A DNA stretch of 64,000 nucleotides from positions 682,001 through 746,000 of the forward strand of contig CP060237.1 of NCBI GenBank assembly GCA_023898745.1. Reading direction: 5' to 3'. The notes below the pieces were generated by a model. The model made no database searches and was not told the origin of the DNA. It saw only the letters and a program-made list of their open reading frames with translations. Below are positions 43,531-51,527 of this stretch, piece after piece. The number at the start of each line of letters is the position of its first letter. Position 1 is the stretch's first letter. Made by a program: the position numbers and the translations under genes. This DNA is from Alphaproteobacteria bacterium (GTDB lineage: Bacteria > Pseudomonadota > Alphaproteobacteria > G02398745 > G023898745).

Positions 43531-44565
43531 ATGAGAATCGTCCTAACAGCCGGCGGAACAGGTGGGCATATTTTTCCTGCTAAAGCTGTGGCTGACGCTT
43601 TGAAGCAAGAAGGACATACAGTTCTTTTTATTACAGATGAGCGTGGGCGAGGTTATACAAAGTTATTTGAATCTTCTAGAATCTTGACGCTAAAATATCA
43701 GTCAGGTTTTTGGGGAAGAATAAAACTTTTATGGAGGCTGCTTGTAAGTACGTTTTATATGATTTCGGAGTTCAGAAAGTTAAAGCCACACAGGGTTGTA
43801 GGTTTTGGCGGATATCCTTCTATACCGGCTGTTTTAGCTGGGCAATTATTAAGAATTCCAACATTCATTCATGAACAAAACGTTCATTTAGGTAAAGCGA
43901 ATCGTTGGTTGTCCAAAGGAGCAAAGAAAGTTATTGGATCATTTGCGAAGACGCCGACAGCAACGTTTTTAGGGAACGCTGTGCGAAAAGACTTTTTTGC
44001 GCTTAAGCCATATGCAGTCCCTTCAAAGAATTTTAATATATTGATTTTAGGAGGCAGTTTAGGTTCGCAGATTTTTGGCGCAGTTGTGCCTAAAGCGTTA
44101 AAAAAGCTTCCAATTGTTCAACAAAAGCAAGTGAGTATTGTGCAGCAATGTCGACCAGAACTTGAAGATATGATTCGCGCAGAATATGAAGGCTTTGCTG
44201 GAAAATATACATTAAAAGGTTTTTTAGAGAAATCCGCAAACGAGATGGATAGTGCAACACTTATAATATCAAGGGCAGGAGGTACGACGATTGCAGAAAT
44301 TTGTGCGGCAGGACGCCCAGTGATTTTAGTGCCGTTTGCAGCCTCTAAAGAGGGTGATCAATTTTATAATGCGCTTTTTATGAAGGAGCAAGGCGCTGCT
44401 TACACGTTGTCTGAATATCACTTTAATGCGGACAATTTGTATAAAACTATTTCGTATTTAATGAATCACAAAGAAGAGTTAGTGGAAATGGCTCGTCATG
44501 CAAAGCGTTTAAGTCAACCTAAAGCTGTGGCAAAGATGCTGGATATGATCTTGAAGGAATCTTAA
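43531..44565 (+). CDS. murG: MurG, undecaprenyl-PP-MurNAc-pentapeptide GlcNAc transferase
   Basis: 344 residues, normal. MurG makes lipid II at the inner face of the membrane. It shows the donor-site GGTGGHIFPAKAVADAL, VGFGGYPSIPAVLAGQLL, IHEQNVHLGKANRWL, LGGSLGSQIFG and the GT-B C-terminal signature SRAGGTTIAEICAAGRPVIL. It sits in an ettA-murG-fmt run with 2-bp gaps, probably one transcript. Confidence 0.97.
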   Translation: MRIVLTAGGTGGHIFPAKAVADALKQEGHTVLFITDERGRGYTKLFESSRILTLKYQSGFWGRIKLLWRLLVSTFYMISEFRKLKPHRVVGFGGYPSIPAVLAGQLLRIPTFIHEQNVHLGKANRWLSKGAKKVIGSFAKTPTATFLGNAVRKDFFALKPYAVPSKNFNILILGGSLGSQIFGAVVPKALKKLPIVQQKQVSIVQQCRPELEDMIRAEYEGFAGKYTLKGFLEKSANEMDSATLIISRAGGTTIAEICAAGRPVILVPFAASKEGDQFYNALFMKEQGAAYTLSEYHFNADNLYKTISYLMNHKEELVEMARHAKRLSQPKAVAKMLDMILKES

Positions 44566-44567
44566 TT

Positions 44568-45434
44568 ATGCGCATCGTTTTTATGGGAACAACGGATTTT
44601 TCGTTAGAGGCTTTGAAAGTTTTGCATGAAAATGAACTTAATATTGTATGTGTTTACACAAAAACACCAAAACCAAAGGGTAGAGGTGCGAAACTAGAAA
44701 AGACAGTAGTGCACGAATATGCTATCGAGCATGGGTTAACAGTTGAAACACCAAAGACACTAAGAACAGAAGGGGCATTTGCGGTGCTTAAATCGTACGC
44801 GCCTGATATAATTGTGGTAGCGGCATATGGTTTGATTTTGCCCAGAGAAGTTTTGGAGCTGCCAAAACATGGATGCATCAATATACACGGCTCTTATCTT
44901 CCAAGATGGAGGGGTGCCGCGCCAATTGAGCGCGCTCTCTTAGCTGGAGATAAAACAACAGGTATTACAATCATGCAAATGGATGAAGGTGTGGATACTG
45001 GTGATATTATTTCAAAAGAAAAAATAGCTATTGGGTCGGATGAAGATTTTACTTCGTTGTTTAATCGTTTGAAAGTTTTGGGTGCGGCTATGATTTTGGA
45101 TGTGGTGAGAAATATTGATCACATTAAAAGAGTAAAGCAGCCAGAGGTTGGTGCTACATACGCACATAAAATAGAGTCGCAAGAGTATATCTTAAATCCT
45201 CAAGATTCTATGGAAGTGAATTATAATAAAGTGCGCGCACTTAAGAAGGGGTGTAAGTTTTTTTATCACAAGGATGAATTTTATATCGTACATAAAGTCG
45301 ATTATATTTCTTCTGAGGATAGAGAAACGCTTTATTTGCCTTGTAAAGATGGATATCTTGAGATTTTAAAAATCCAAAAACCTGGAAAAAAGGTGATGGA
45401 TGTGAAGGAATTTTTGCGCGGTTTGCAGGCGTAA
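44568..45434 (+). CDS. fmt: Methionyl-tRNA formyltransferase
   Basis: 288 residues, slightly short of the usual 305-315. Fmt formylates initiator Met-tRNA. MRIVFMGTTDFSLEAL opens the domain. The catalytic Asn-His-Asp set is in CINIHGSYLPRWRGAAPIER and MDEGVDTGDI. The C-terminal OB-like domain begins near YNKVRALKKGCKFF and is trimmed. It follows murG by 2 bp. A short family A repeat follows the stop. Confidence 0.95.
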   Translation: MRIVFMGTTDFSLEALKVLHENELNIVCVYTKTPKPKGRGAKLEKTVVHEYAIEHGLTVETPKTLRTEGAFAVLKSYAPDIIVVAAYGLILPREVLELPKHGCINIHGSYLPRWRGAAPIERALLAGDKTTGITIMQMDEGVDTGDIISKEKIAIGSDEDFTSLFNRLKVLGAAMILDVVRNIDHIKRVKQPEVGATYAHKIESQEYILNPQDSMEVNYNKVRALKKGCKFFYHKDEFYIVHKVDYISSEDRETLYLPCKDGYLEILKIQKPGKKVMDVKEFLRGLQA

Positions 45435-45441
45435 AAAGAAC

Positions 45442-45490
45442 CGTTATCACGAGGCGCAAAGCGCCGTGGTGATTCTCATTCGCCATGACG
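45442..45490. repeat. Short family A repeat after fmt
   Basis: CGTTATCACGAGGCGCAAAGCGCCGTGGTGATT..CGCCATGACG, 49 bp, a minimal family A copy between the convergent fmt gene and the Trp-rich frame. Confidence 0.75.
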
Positions 45491-45500
45491 GCGCCATGCA

Positions 45501-45716
45501 TTAAAAATGTTTCATCTTACTCGGCGCAACGCCAGCTCTTTCTAATGACCTTCGCCTCCAGCGTTGTTTCCACTTTTCCCGCCACTTGCGAGACAGTCGC
45601 TCAGTCCATTTATTTTTCCAGCTTGATTCCCAGCGCAATTTCCAACGTTCTCTCCAGCGTTCCCATTTTCCAGTCCATCCTTGTGGTTTGGTTTTTATAT
45701 GTCTTTTTAAGTTCAT
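45501..45716 (-). CDS. Possible Trp-rich cationic tetrapeptide-repeat protein
   Basis: 71 residues from ATG 45716. Residues about 14-55 are built on W-x-x-(K/R) spaced every four residues: WTGKWERWRERWKLRW, ESSWKNKWTERLSRKWREKW and KQRWRRR. Ten of about 42 residues are Trp and almost half are Lys/Arg. In DNA this is a 12-bp imperfect tandem repeat (TGGaannncgc). Such a strip of Trp and basic residues would suit membrane or nucleic-acid binding. There is no clear Shine-Dalgarno; a second frame (MFEYQDELKKTYKNQTTR) overlaps its start, and the plus strand is also open over the same stretch. It may be a real peptide or a repeat that happens to be open. Confidence 0.4.
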   Translation of the reverse strand: MNLKRHIKTKPQGWTGKWERWRERWKLRWESSWKNKWTERLSRKWREKWKQRWRRRSLERAGVAPSKMKHF

Positions 45717-45814
45717 CTTGATATTCAAACATTAGGTTACAAATAAGTACGTGCAGCTTGTTAATAAAATATTAATAAGGTTAACATAAATATATAATAT
45801 ATTTATTTAAAATT

Positions 45815-46495
45815 ATGGTTATCGATAAAGAAAACACCCTAAAGAGGATTATTGACAATGGCACTGTATCTTCACAATTTTATGTTTTAATGAGCATTTC
45901 TGCCACGATTGCGATCGCAGGCCTATTGCTAAACGCATCTTCTTTTATTATTGGGTCTATGTTGATCTCTCCTTTGGGAGGGTCTATTGCTTTACTAGGC
46001 TTGTCGTTAGCGCGATTGGATATGACGCTTTTCAAGAGAGGTCTTGAGTGTCTTGTAACTGGCATGTTGCTTATTTTGCTTATTTCATTTTTGGTCACAT
46101 ACTTTTTTCCATCTAAAGATATTACACCTGAAATACTGGTGAGGACACATCCAAATATCTACGATCTCCTTGTATCAACGATCGCAGGAGGTGCGTTAGG
46201 TTATATCATGGTGCGTGAGGATTTTCACACAAATGCTGGTGTGATCATTGGTGTTGGGATTGCTACCTCGGTTGTGCCACCTCTTGCAACAGTGGGATAT
46301 GGTTTCGCTGTGCCAGATTACACGATCGCAAAAGGTGCTTTTGTGTTATTTTTTAGCAACATCTCTGCAATTGCTTTGGGTTGTTCTTATATCTTTCGTT
46401 ATTTTCAGTTAAGCGAAAGCAATAGATTTGTCTATTATATTTTTGCAACCTTTGTTGTGCTTGTGGTTTTGTCATTTTTGTATCTGCACCTATAA
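45815..46495 (+). CDS. DUF389-family membrane protein
   Basis: 226 residues, mostly membrane, with about six segments. FYVLMSISATIAIAGLLLNA, FIIGSMLISPLGGSIALLGL, FLVTYFFPS and GVGIATSVVPPLATVGYGFA are the hallmark stretches of the DUF389 (TIGR00341-like) family. The cytoplasmic domain found in longer family members is absent, so this is the short form. Biochemical function of the family is unknown. It lies alone upstream of prfA. Confidence 0.88.
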   Translation: MVIDKENTLKRIIDNGTVSSQFYVLMSISATIAIAGLLLNASSFIIGSMLISPLGGSIALLGLSLARLDMTLFKRGLECLVTGMLLILLISFLVTYFFPSKDITPEILVRTHPNIYDLLVSTIAGGALGYIMVREDFHTNAGVIIGVGIATSVVPPLATVGYGFAVPDYTIAKGAFVLFFSNISAIALGCSYIFRYFQLSESNRFVYYIFATFVVLVVLSFLYLHL

Positions 46496-46548
46496 AAGTT
46501 ATATGATATTAGAAAGGTATACCGCCATCATCAAATACGATAAACAAG

Positions 46549-47613
46549 ATGATTTTAAAAGAAAAGTTAGATAAGATTTTAGAAAAGTTTAATGCATTAG
46601 AAGAGCGCTTAAAAACGCCAATTGAAGATTCAAAAGAATTTGTCAAAATATCAAAAGAATATGCAGAGTTAGAAAAGATTGCAATAAAAATTAAAGAATA
46701 TCAAGATTTCCTAAGAAAAAAGACAGAATCAGAAAAATTATTAAAAGATCCTGATTTTAAAGAGTTAGCGGAAATTGACCTCAAGGATATTAAGCAAAAT
46801 ATCGAAGCATTGGAAGTAGAGATAAAAATCCTTCTTTTGCCTAAAGATGTGGATGATGAGAAAAACGCTATCATTGAAGTAAGAGCGGGCACAGGTGGTG
46901 AAGAAGCTGCACTGTTTGCAGGTGTTTTATATCGTATGTATAAGCGATATGCTGATTTAAAAGGTTGGGCTGTGGAAGAAATTAGCATGCAGCAAACAGA
47001 TATGGGTGGTGTAAAAGAAGGTGTGATGGTTGTATCGGGTAAGGGTGTGTTTGCGCGCTTAAAGTTTGAATCAGGTGGGCACCGTGTACAACGAGTTCCT
47101 GAAACAGAATCATCTGGGCGTATTCATACATCTGCAGCGACAGTGGCGGTATTGCCAGAAGTGGATGATGTGGATATTCATATTGAAGAGAAAGATCTGA
47201 AGATCGATGTGTTTCGTGCATCGGGCGCTGGTGGACAGCATGTCAACACAACAGACAGTGCTGTGCGCATTACACACATTCCAACAGGGGTTGTGGTGAG
47301 TTGCCAGGATGGTAGGTCGCAGCATAAAAACAAAGCGCAAGCCATGAAAGTCTTGAAGTCACATATTTATGAAGCAGAAAAAAAGCGTAAAGATGCAGAG
47401 CGGGCGGAAAATCGCAAATCTCAAATTGGTTCAGGTGATAGATCTGAGCGTATTCGGACATATAATTTTCCACAAGGTCGGGTGACAGATCACAGAATAA
47501 ATCTAACATTACACAAAGTTGAAGCTGTGGTGGAAGGGGATGCATTGGATGAAGTAATCGATGCATTGATTGCAGATGACCAAGCAAGAAAACTGGCTGA
47601 AGCGTCTCTCTGA
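46549..47613 (+). CDS. prfA: Peptide chain release factor 1
   Basis: 354 residues, standard RF1, which terminates at UAA and UAG. The catalytic GGQ is in [18 protein letters not shown]. The stop-codon recognition tripeptide region is [22 protein letters not shown], with PET in the PxT position of RF1. The N-terminal helical domain and the C-terminal [18 protein letters not shown] follow the family. Its 3' end overlaps prmC, whose product methylates this GGQ glutamine. Confidence 0.97.
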   Translation: MILKEKLDKILEKFNALEERLKTPIEDSKEFVKISKEYAELEKIAIKIKEYQDFLRKKTESEKLLKDPDFKELAEIDLKDIKQNIEALEVEIKILLLPKDVDDEKNAIIEVRAGTGGEEAALFAGVLYRMYKRYADLKGWAVEEISMQQTDMGGVKEGVMVVSGKGVFARLKFESGGHRVQRVPETESSGRIHTSAATVAVLPEVDDVDIHIEEKDLKIDVFRASGAGGQHVNTTDSAVRITHIPTGVVVSCQDGRSQHKNKAQAMKVLKSHIYEAEKKRKDAERAENRKSQIGSGDRSERIRTYNFPQGRVTDHRINLTLHKVEAVVEGDALDEVIDALIADDQARKLAEASL

Positions 47614-48691
47614 AGCTGGGATTGAGAATCCAGCAGGGGAATTGCGATGCATTCTGCGTCATCACGAGGAGCGCGGAGCGCGACGTGGTGATCCATGGAT
47701 GACCACAGCCCCTGCCGGGCTTCGCCATGACGACGCGATACTCGAAGAAATTATAACAAGACGATGCGCTCGTGAACCCTTAGCAAAAATCCTTGGTTAT
47801 AAAGGGTTCTGGAAAGATGATTTTTTAACAAATGAACATACACTCGATCCACGTCCAGATTCCGAAACTTTAATAGAGGTGTGTTTGGATTTGTATCGTT
47901 ATCCTGACGCGCTTTCACTCCGTCATTCTGATATGCTTTCACTCCGCCATCCTGAGCGCGCAGCGCGAAGGATCTCTTTGCAACATACGCAAGAAGACCC
48001 TTCGGCTGCGCCTCAGGATGACGATATGCCTAAAAAAATCCTTGAGCTTGGCGTTGGAACGGGCTGTCTCATCCTGTCTCTCTTGAAAGAGTTTCCTGGT
48101 GCAACAGGAGTAGGTGTGGATATTTCTGAAGAAGCGCTTAAGATTGCGAGACAAAATGCACTCCGTCATCGCGAGATTCTCGAAGAGAATCGTGGTGATC
48201 CATTTCTGGATGGCCAAGATCCTCAAGGGGCTCGCCATGACGATGCGGTTAGCACTATAGGGCGATTAACTCTTTTAAAAAGTGATTGGTTTAATGCACT
48301 CCGTCATCCTGAGGTGCAGCCGAAGGGTCTTCTTGAGTTTGCTGTGAGAAGATCCTTCGCTGATGCTCAGGATGACGGAGTGAATGATCAAGATGACATT
48401 GCGAAGTTTGATTTAATAATCTCTAACCCACCTTACATATCAGAAGATGAGCAAATCAACGAAGAGGCAAAATATGATCCAAAGCTCGCGTTATACGCTA
48501 AAGACAAAGGTTTAGCAGCCTATAAAATTATTTTACGTGATGCGTCTGAGTTTTTAATGCCAAATGGATATTTGGTTTTAGAAATTGGCCCATCCTGGGA
48601 TATCTCGCAATGTAAAACAGAGTTGACATATATAAAGACAGTGAAAGATTTGGCTGGGCATGATCGTGTGGTGGTGTTTCGTAAGACGTGA
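47576..48691 (+). CDS. prmC: PrmC release-factor glutamine methyltransferase with four in-frame palindromic repeats
   Basis: 371 residues from ATG 47576, against about 280 for the family. PrmC uses SAM to methylate the GGQ glutamine of release factors. Native parts: the N-terminal [40 protein letters not shown] and [11 protein letters not shown]; the SAM loop [40 protein letters not shown]; and the catalytic [11 protein letters not shown] (NPPY at about 284-287). Between them, residues about 28-53, 124-150, 197-223 and 243-268 are encoded by palindromic repeats of two families. Removing them leaves about 267 residues, close to normal. The first replaces rather than adds to part of the helical N-terminal domain. 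The start overlaps prfA by 38 bp. The repeats lie outside the SAM and NPPY motifs, so the enzyme may still work. Confidence 0.92.
   Translation: MTKQENWLKRLSEAGIENPAGELRCILRHHEERGARRGDPWMTTAPAGLRHDDAILEEIITRRCAREPLAKILGYKGFWKDDFLTNEHTLDPRPDSETLIEVCLDLYRYPDALSLRHSDMLSLRHPERAARRISLQHTQEDPSAAPQDDDMPKKILELGVGTGCLILSLLKEFPGATGVGVDISEEALKIARQNALRHREILEENRGDPFLDGQDPQGARHDDAVSTIGRLTLLKSDWFNALRHPEVQPKGLLEFAVRRSFADAQDDGVNDQDDIAKFDLIISNPPYISEDEQINEEAKYDPKLALYAKDKGLAAYKIILRDASEFLMPNGYLVLEIGPSWDISQCKTELTYIKTVKDLAGHDRVVVFRKT
47657..47732. repeat. Family A repeat inside prmC (copy 1)
   Basis: CGTCATCACGAGGAGCGCGG..CGACGTGGTGATCCATGGATGACCAC..CTTCGCCATGACG, matching intergenic family A copies end to end. 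Translated as [20 protein letters not shown] and so on within the helical N-terminal domain. Confidence 0.92.
47945..48023. repeat. Family B repeat inside prmC (copy 2)
   Basis: CGCCATCCTGAGCGCGCAGC..GAAGGATC..GACCCTTCGGCTGCGCCTCAGGATGACG. Just before it a partial end (CTTTCACTCCGTCATTCTGA) is tandemly duplicated (47931-47950 resembles 47912-47931), suggesting a second aborted copy. Translated between LDLYRYPDA and ILELGVGTG. Confidence 0.9.
48164..48242. repeat. Family A repeat inside prmC (copy 3)
   Basis: CGTCATCGCGAGATTCTCGA..AATCGTGGTGATCC..GATGGCCAAGATCC..GCTCGCCATGACG. Translated directly after ALKIARQNA, the helix that follows the SAM-ribose-binding strand. Confidence 0.92.
48302..48377. 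repeat. Family B repeat inside prmC (copy 4)
   Basis: CGTCATCCTGAGGTGCAGCC..AAGGGTCTTCTTGAG..AGATCCTTCGCTGATGCTCAGGATGACG. Translated between LLKSDWFNA and [11 protein letters not shown], the loop before the catalytic strand. Confidence 0.92.
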
Positions 48692-48703
48692 ACAGAATGG
48701 TGT

Positions 48704-48898
48704 CGTCATGGTGAGCGAAGCGTGGCCATCCATCCGTCTTCGCATCTCGCCATAGCCCTTCAGGCGATGGCGGATAACTACGACGAGATGATTTATCATC
48801 GAGTCGGAGCGTGTGAAGTAGATGTCTCGCCGAAGCTCAAAGAGCGTAGGCGGACTACCTCCATGGATCACCACGTCGCTGCGCTTCTCGTGATGACG
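48704..48898. repeat. Composite repeat (third copy) ending at an SNase stop codon
   Basis: Has family A ends (CGTCATGGTGAGCGAAGCGTGG; CACGTCGCTGCGCTTCTCGTGATGACG) around a diverged composite core (GAGTCGGAGCGTGTGAAG; CTCGCCGAAGCTCAAAGAGC). About 195 bp, inverted relative to 50077-50266. The TAA of the neighbouring minus-strand gene starts at the next base. Confidence 0.85.
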
Positions 48899-49429
48899 TT
48901 AAAGGGGCAAATCCTCAAAATTACAACACTTCTCCAAATCAATCTTCGGTTCACACCAGCTTTGCTTTGTTCCCCCATCATAAGAAAATGCACATTTATT
49001 CTGTATCAAAAGCTCAGTATAATTATACTTCTTATCTTTAATGGTTATAATAACGGTTGCATTCACGCGCCCGCCATATTTATCCCATTTAAGATCCAAT
49101 AGCTCGATTGCATCAACAAAATCAAATAGGTCTTTAGCAAAGTCTGTTGCTTTTTGCCCCAAAATTTTTTCTTGTTCGCATTTTCCACGAAACCCTTTTT
49201 CTGGCGTGTCTATACCTAACACTCTCACAGAAAGTTTCCGCAATTTTGGTGTTAATGCGGGATTTTTAGGTAACTCAAAACTAAATGTATCTCCATCAAG
49301 AACTTTGGTGAATTTCCATCCTAAATCTTTTACATATAACGCTTTTTTCTTATCGGACATTCCTGAATCTTTTACATATAACGCATTTTTCTTATCAGAC
49401 ATTCCTGAATCTTTTCTCTTATCAGACAT
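48899..49429 (-). CDS. Staphylococcal-nuclease-like protein (SNase fold), copy 2
   Basis: 176 residues. The nuclease (TNase/SNase) fold is shown by FTKVLDGDTFSFELP, LSVRVLGIDTPEKGF and LKWDKYGGRVNATVI, which place the catalytic Arg, Glu and Arg and the Ca2+ Asp residues as in the family. The N-terminus is a short tandem repeat, KDSGMSDKKNALYV / KDSGMSDKKKALYV, so up to three possible ATG starts lie in it. No signal peptide is seen although most relatives are exported. A CEPKIDLEKCCNFED tail adds Cys residues. It follows the paralogue at 49433 by 3 bp in the same operon. Confidence 0.85.
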   Translation of the reverse strand: MSDKRKDSGMSDKKNALYVKDSGMSDKKKALYVKDLGWKFTKVLDGDTFSFELPKNPALTPKLRKLSVRVLGIDTPEKGFRGKCEQEKILGQKATDFAKDLFDFVDAIELLDLKWDKYGGRVNATVIITIKDKKYNYTELLIQNKCAFSYDGGTKQSWCEPKIDLEKCCNFEDLPL

Positions 49430-49432
49430 TTT

Positions 49433-49930
49433 TTAAAACCTCAAATTATCTATATTGCAAATGTTGTCTACATCAATACATCTGGCGCACCAGCTATCTT
49501 TTTGATTGCCGTAATACTCAACACCACATTTGTTATCCATGAGCAGTTCGCTTAAATTATATTCTTCGCCTTTGATAGTCAAAATGACATGTGCATCAAC
49601 GCGTCCGCCATATTTATCCCAGCTTAAATCTCTTAGCTCAATTTTTTCTGTTAGCTCAATAAGCACTTCTACAAAGGCTGTTGCTTTATCGCTCAGCTTT
49701 TCCTCTTGTGCACATTCTGCCCTAAAACCTTTTTCAGGTGTGTCTACACCTTCAAGGCGCACAGAAATTGTTCGTAATTTATCTGTGAGATATTGTGTTT
49801 CTGGTATGCGGAATTTTAAGGTATCGCCATCGATCACCTTAACAAATTTCCATCCAAGCCCCTCAACATACAAAGTTTTTTTCTTACGATAGTACTGTCT
49901 ATATTTTTTGTGTTTGCCTTTTTTAGACAT
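49433..49930 (-). CDS. Staphylococcal-nuclease-like protein (SNase fold), copy 1
   Basis: 165 residues, paralogue of the next gene; large parts align directly (LGWKFVKVIDGDTLKFRIP; LEGVDTPEKGFRAECAQEEK; LSWDKYGGRVDAHVILTIKG). Catalytic residues of the SNase family are intact. The N-terminus is strongly basic (MSKKGKHKKYRQYYRKKKT) and is not a signal peptide. The conserved Cys in AECAQEEK, NKCGVEYY and DSWCARCIDVDNIC may form disulfides or bind metal; that is inference. It is the first gene of the pair, behind a good promoter at 49959-49987. Confidence 0.86.
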   Translation of the reverse strand: MSKKGKHKKYRQYYRKKKTLYVEGLGWKFVKVIDGDTLKFRIPETQYLTDKLRTISVRLEGVDTPEKGFRAECAQEEKLSDKATAFVEVLIELTEKIELRDLSWDKYGGRVDAHVILTIKGEEYNLSELLMDNKCGVEYYGNQKDSWCARCIDVDNICNIDNLRF

Positions 49931-49958
49931 ATATTGTGTATATGATTTATTTCGTATA

Positions 49959-49987
49959 ATTATATCATATTTTTAAAATAAAATCAA
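49959..49987 (-). promoter_or_regulatory. Promoter of the SNase gene pair
   Basis: On the minus strand TTGATT (49987-49982), a 17-bp spacer, then TATAAT (49964-49959) with TGA in front, an extended -10. It lies about 30 bp upstream of ATG 49930. Confidence 0.72.
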
Positions 49988-50076
49988 GAAAAAATTTTGT
50001 AAACGTTATGAAGGGCGATTGAGATCATTATCACGATATGCCGCGACTCGTCATCACGAGGAGCGTGGATAAAAAT

Positions 50077-50266
50077 CGTCATCACGAGGAGCGCAGCGAC
50101 GTGGTGATCCATTGAGATAGTCCACCTACGCTCTTTGAGCTTCGGCGAGACATCCACTTCACACGCTCCGACTCGACCAGTCTCGTCGTAGCTAAATTTT
50201 GCTGAAGGCAAAATTTGCGAAGACGGATGGATAGCTACATCCACCTGCGGTGGATTCGTTATGACG
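50077..50266. repeat. 190-bp composite repeat (copy 1)
   Basis: Starts CGTCATCACGAGGAGCGCAG and ends GGATTCGTTATGACG. It contains the core GCTTCGGCGAGACATCCACT, GTCTCGTCGTAGC and TTTTGCTGAAGGCAAAATTT. It is almost identical over 190 bp to 51215-51404. A truncated end (50049-50065) precedes it. The minus-strand frame across it is open (VGACEVDVSPKLKERRW) but is a repeat shadow. It fills the 328-bp gap between the SNase promoter and the HAD gene. Confidence 0.9.
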
Positions 50267-50978
50267 ATTCCTCGTTTGCCAATGAGGATGTCCTCACCCA
50301 AAACGCCTTAAACTCTTCCGCACTAATATCGCCGCCTTTCATAAAAGCGCCTTGATAATGCACCCCAACAAACTTTATTTCAGAAAAATGTTCATGAAGA
50401 GCATTACGCACATCTTTCAAATTATTCTGTTGATCATCCACCAAAACAATCGTCTTGAAAGCCGTAAACTTCATTTTCTTCAAAAAATCCACCAACACAG
50501 CCCCTTTGCGATCATCATTTTGTGAAAATAAAATCCCTTTATAAAATACAGGATTCTCAAGATCTTGTTTAAAGGTATGATCAAAATCAATGCCTAATCG
50601 CTTCAATCCTTCGTATTTTACTTGTTTCACAGATTCCACAGGCCCAACTTTTCCAGACACACATGCGGTAAAGAGAATAGTCTTCATATCAAAACTATTC
50701 AAAATCTCTAGCGCATCCTTCTCAATGAGCAGCGCTGGGTCTAAAACGGTTGCAAGCGTTCTCGTCAAATATCCGTTATTTACCATGACATTATAATATG
50801 TCAGCAGATTTCTAGCGATAGCAGGATATCGTACCGCTTGGTTGTCTGGAAATGTGAGCGTCATATCTATGTCAAACAGGAGTAGGGTGGTGGTTTTGTC
50901 TGTGACGGATGTGTCAATGATAGTTTTTGCATGGGCTAAGGTCGTTGCAATTTTGAATTTGGTGTTGTTGGATGACAC
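50259..50978 (-). CDS. HAD-superfamily protein (DUF2608-like)
   Basis: 239 residues. HAD motif I is LLLFDIDMTLTFP (DxDxT), motif II MKTILFTACVSGKVGP, and motif IV FKTIVLVDDQQNNLKDV. The overall layout, with VFYKGILFSQNDDRKGAVLVDF in the middle, resembles the DUF2608 group found in intracellular bacteria, probably a phosphatase. There is no signal peptide, although many DUF2608 proteins have one. The last two codons and the TAA stop come from the end of the composite repeat (CGTCATAACG), so the C-terminus was set by a repeat. Substrate unknown. Confidence 0.8.
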   Translation of the reverse strand: MSSNNTKFKIATTLAHAKTIIDTSVTDKTTTLLLFDIDMTLTFPDNQAVRYPAIARNLLTYYNVMVNNGYLTRTLATVLDPALLIEKDALEILNSFDMKTILFTACVSGKVGPVESVKQVKYEGLKRLGIDFDHTFKQDLENPVFYKGILFSQNDDRKGAVLVDFLKKMKFTAFKTIVLVDDQQNNLKDVRNALHEHFSEIKFVGVHYQGAFMKGGDISAEEFKAFWVRTSSLANEESS

Positions 50979-51047
50979 ATATATATGTGTGTACTTAACT
51001 TATATGGAACGGTATGGAGGGTTAATGTGGAGTTAATTTAGCCCAGC

Positions 51048-51126
51048 CGTCCTCATGAGCCTTGTAAAACAAGGCGCGTGGTGATCCATGGATGGCCACA
51101 CCCCCTTCGGGGGCTTCGCCATGACG
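51048..51126. repeat. Family A palindromic repeat
   Basis: CGTCCTCATGAGCCTTG..GCGTGGTGATCCATGGATGGCCAC..CCCCCTTCGGGGGCTTCGCCATGACG; the right half holds a perfect CCCCCTTCGGGGG hairpin. Confidence 0.82.
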
Positions 51127-51132
51127 ATGATG

Positions 51133-51404
51133 ATGTGTCATCACGAGGAGCGCAATCACATCATCATTACGAGGGGCGCAATCAAACTGTCATCACGAGG
51201 AGCGCAATTATAAATGTCATCACGAGGAGCGCAGCGACGTGGTGATCCATTGAGATAGTCCACCTACGCTCTTTGAGCTTCGGCGAGACATCCACTTCAC
51301 ACGCTCCGACTCGACCAGTCTCGTCGTAGCTAAATTTTGCTGAAGGCAAAATTTGCGAAGACGGATGGATAGCCACATCCACCTACAGTGGATTAGCTAT
51401 GACA
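51133..51404. repeat. Array of truncated repeat ends leading into the 190-bp composite repeat (copy 2)
   Basis: Three truncated left ends of about 27 bp (TGTCATCACGAGGAGCGCAA, a TCATTACGAGGGGCGCAA variant, and TGTCATCACGAGGAGCGCAA) are followed by a full composite copy at 51215-51404, nearly identical to 50077-50266. Unequal unit spacing and fused ends argue for repeated slippage or nested insertion. With the repeat at 51048 this explains most of the 593-bp gap before the barrel gene. Confidence 0.82.
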
Positions 51405-51527
51405 CATCCTGCTTTAACCAACCCAAAACACCCCACGACACAGAATTTCACATTTTTTTGTATTTTTTTTACATAGCTCCTTGTTTTTTTAATTTGCGTC
51501 ATGTAATAATAAGTCATTGAGTGATTC

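Noticed and set aside
45485..45721. Plus-strand frame opposite the Trp-rich frame
   Set aside because: It begins inside a family A repeat and looks like the mirror of the Trp codons (CCA); neither strand is certain, but the minus frame has the more regular product.
47270..47728. Minus-strand frames opposite prfA/prmC
   Set aside because: They are antisense to highly conserved genes and have His/Pro-rich shadow composition.
51133..51214. Short direct repeats of about 27 bp, considered as a mini-CRISPR array
   Set aside because: The units are truncated ends of family A, the spacers are only a few bases and unequal, and no cas genes are in the window.
49984..51382. Open frames across the composite repeats (VGACEVDVSPKLKERRW-type translations at about 50000-50301 and 51182-51382, also 48722-48900 and 31859-32122)
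   Set aside because: They recur only because the repeats recur, begin and end inside repeat DNA, and vary in frame and length between copies.
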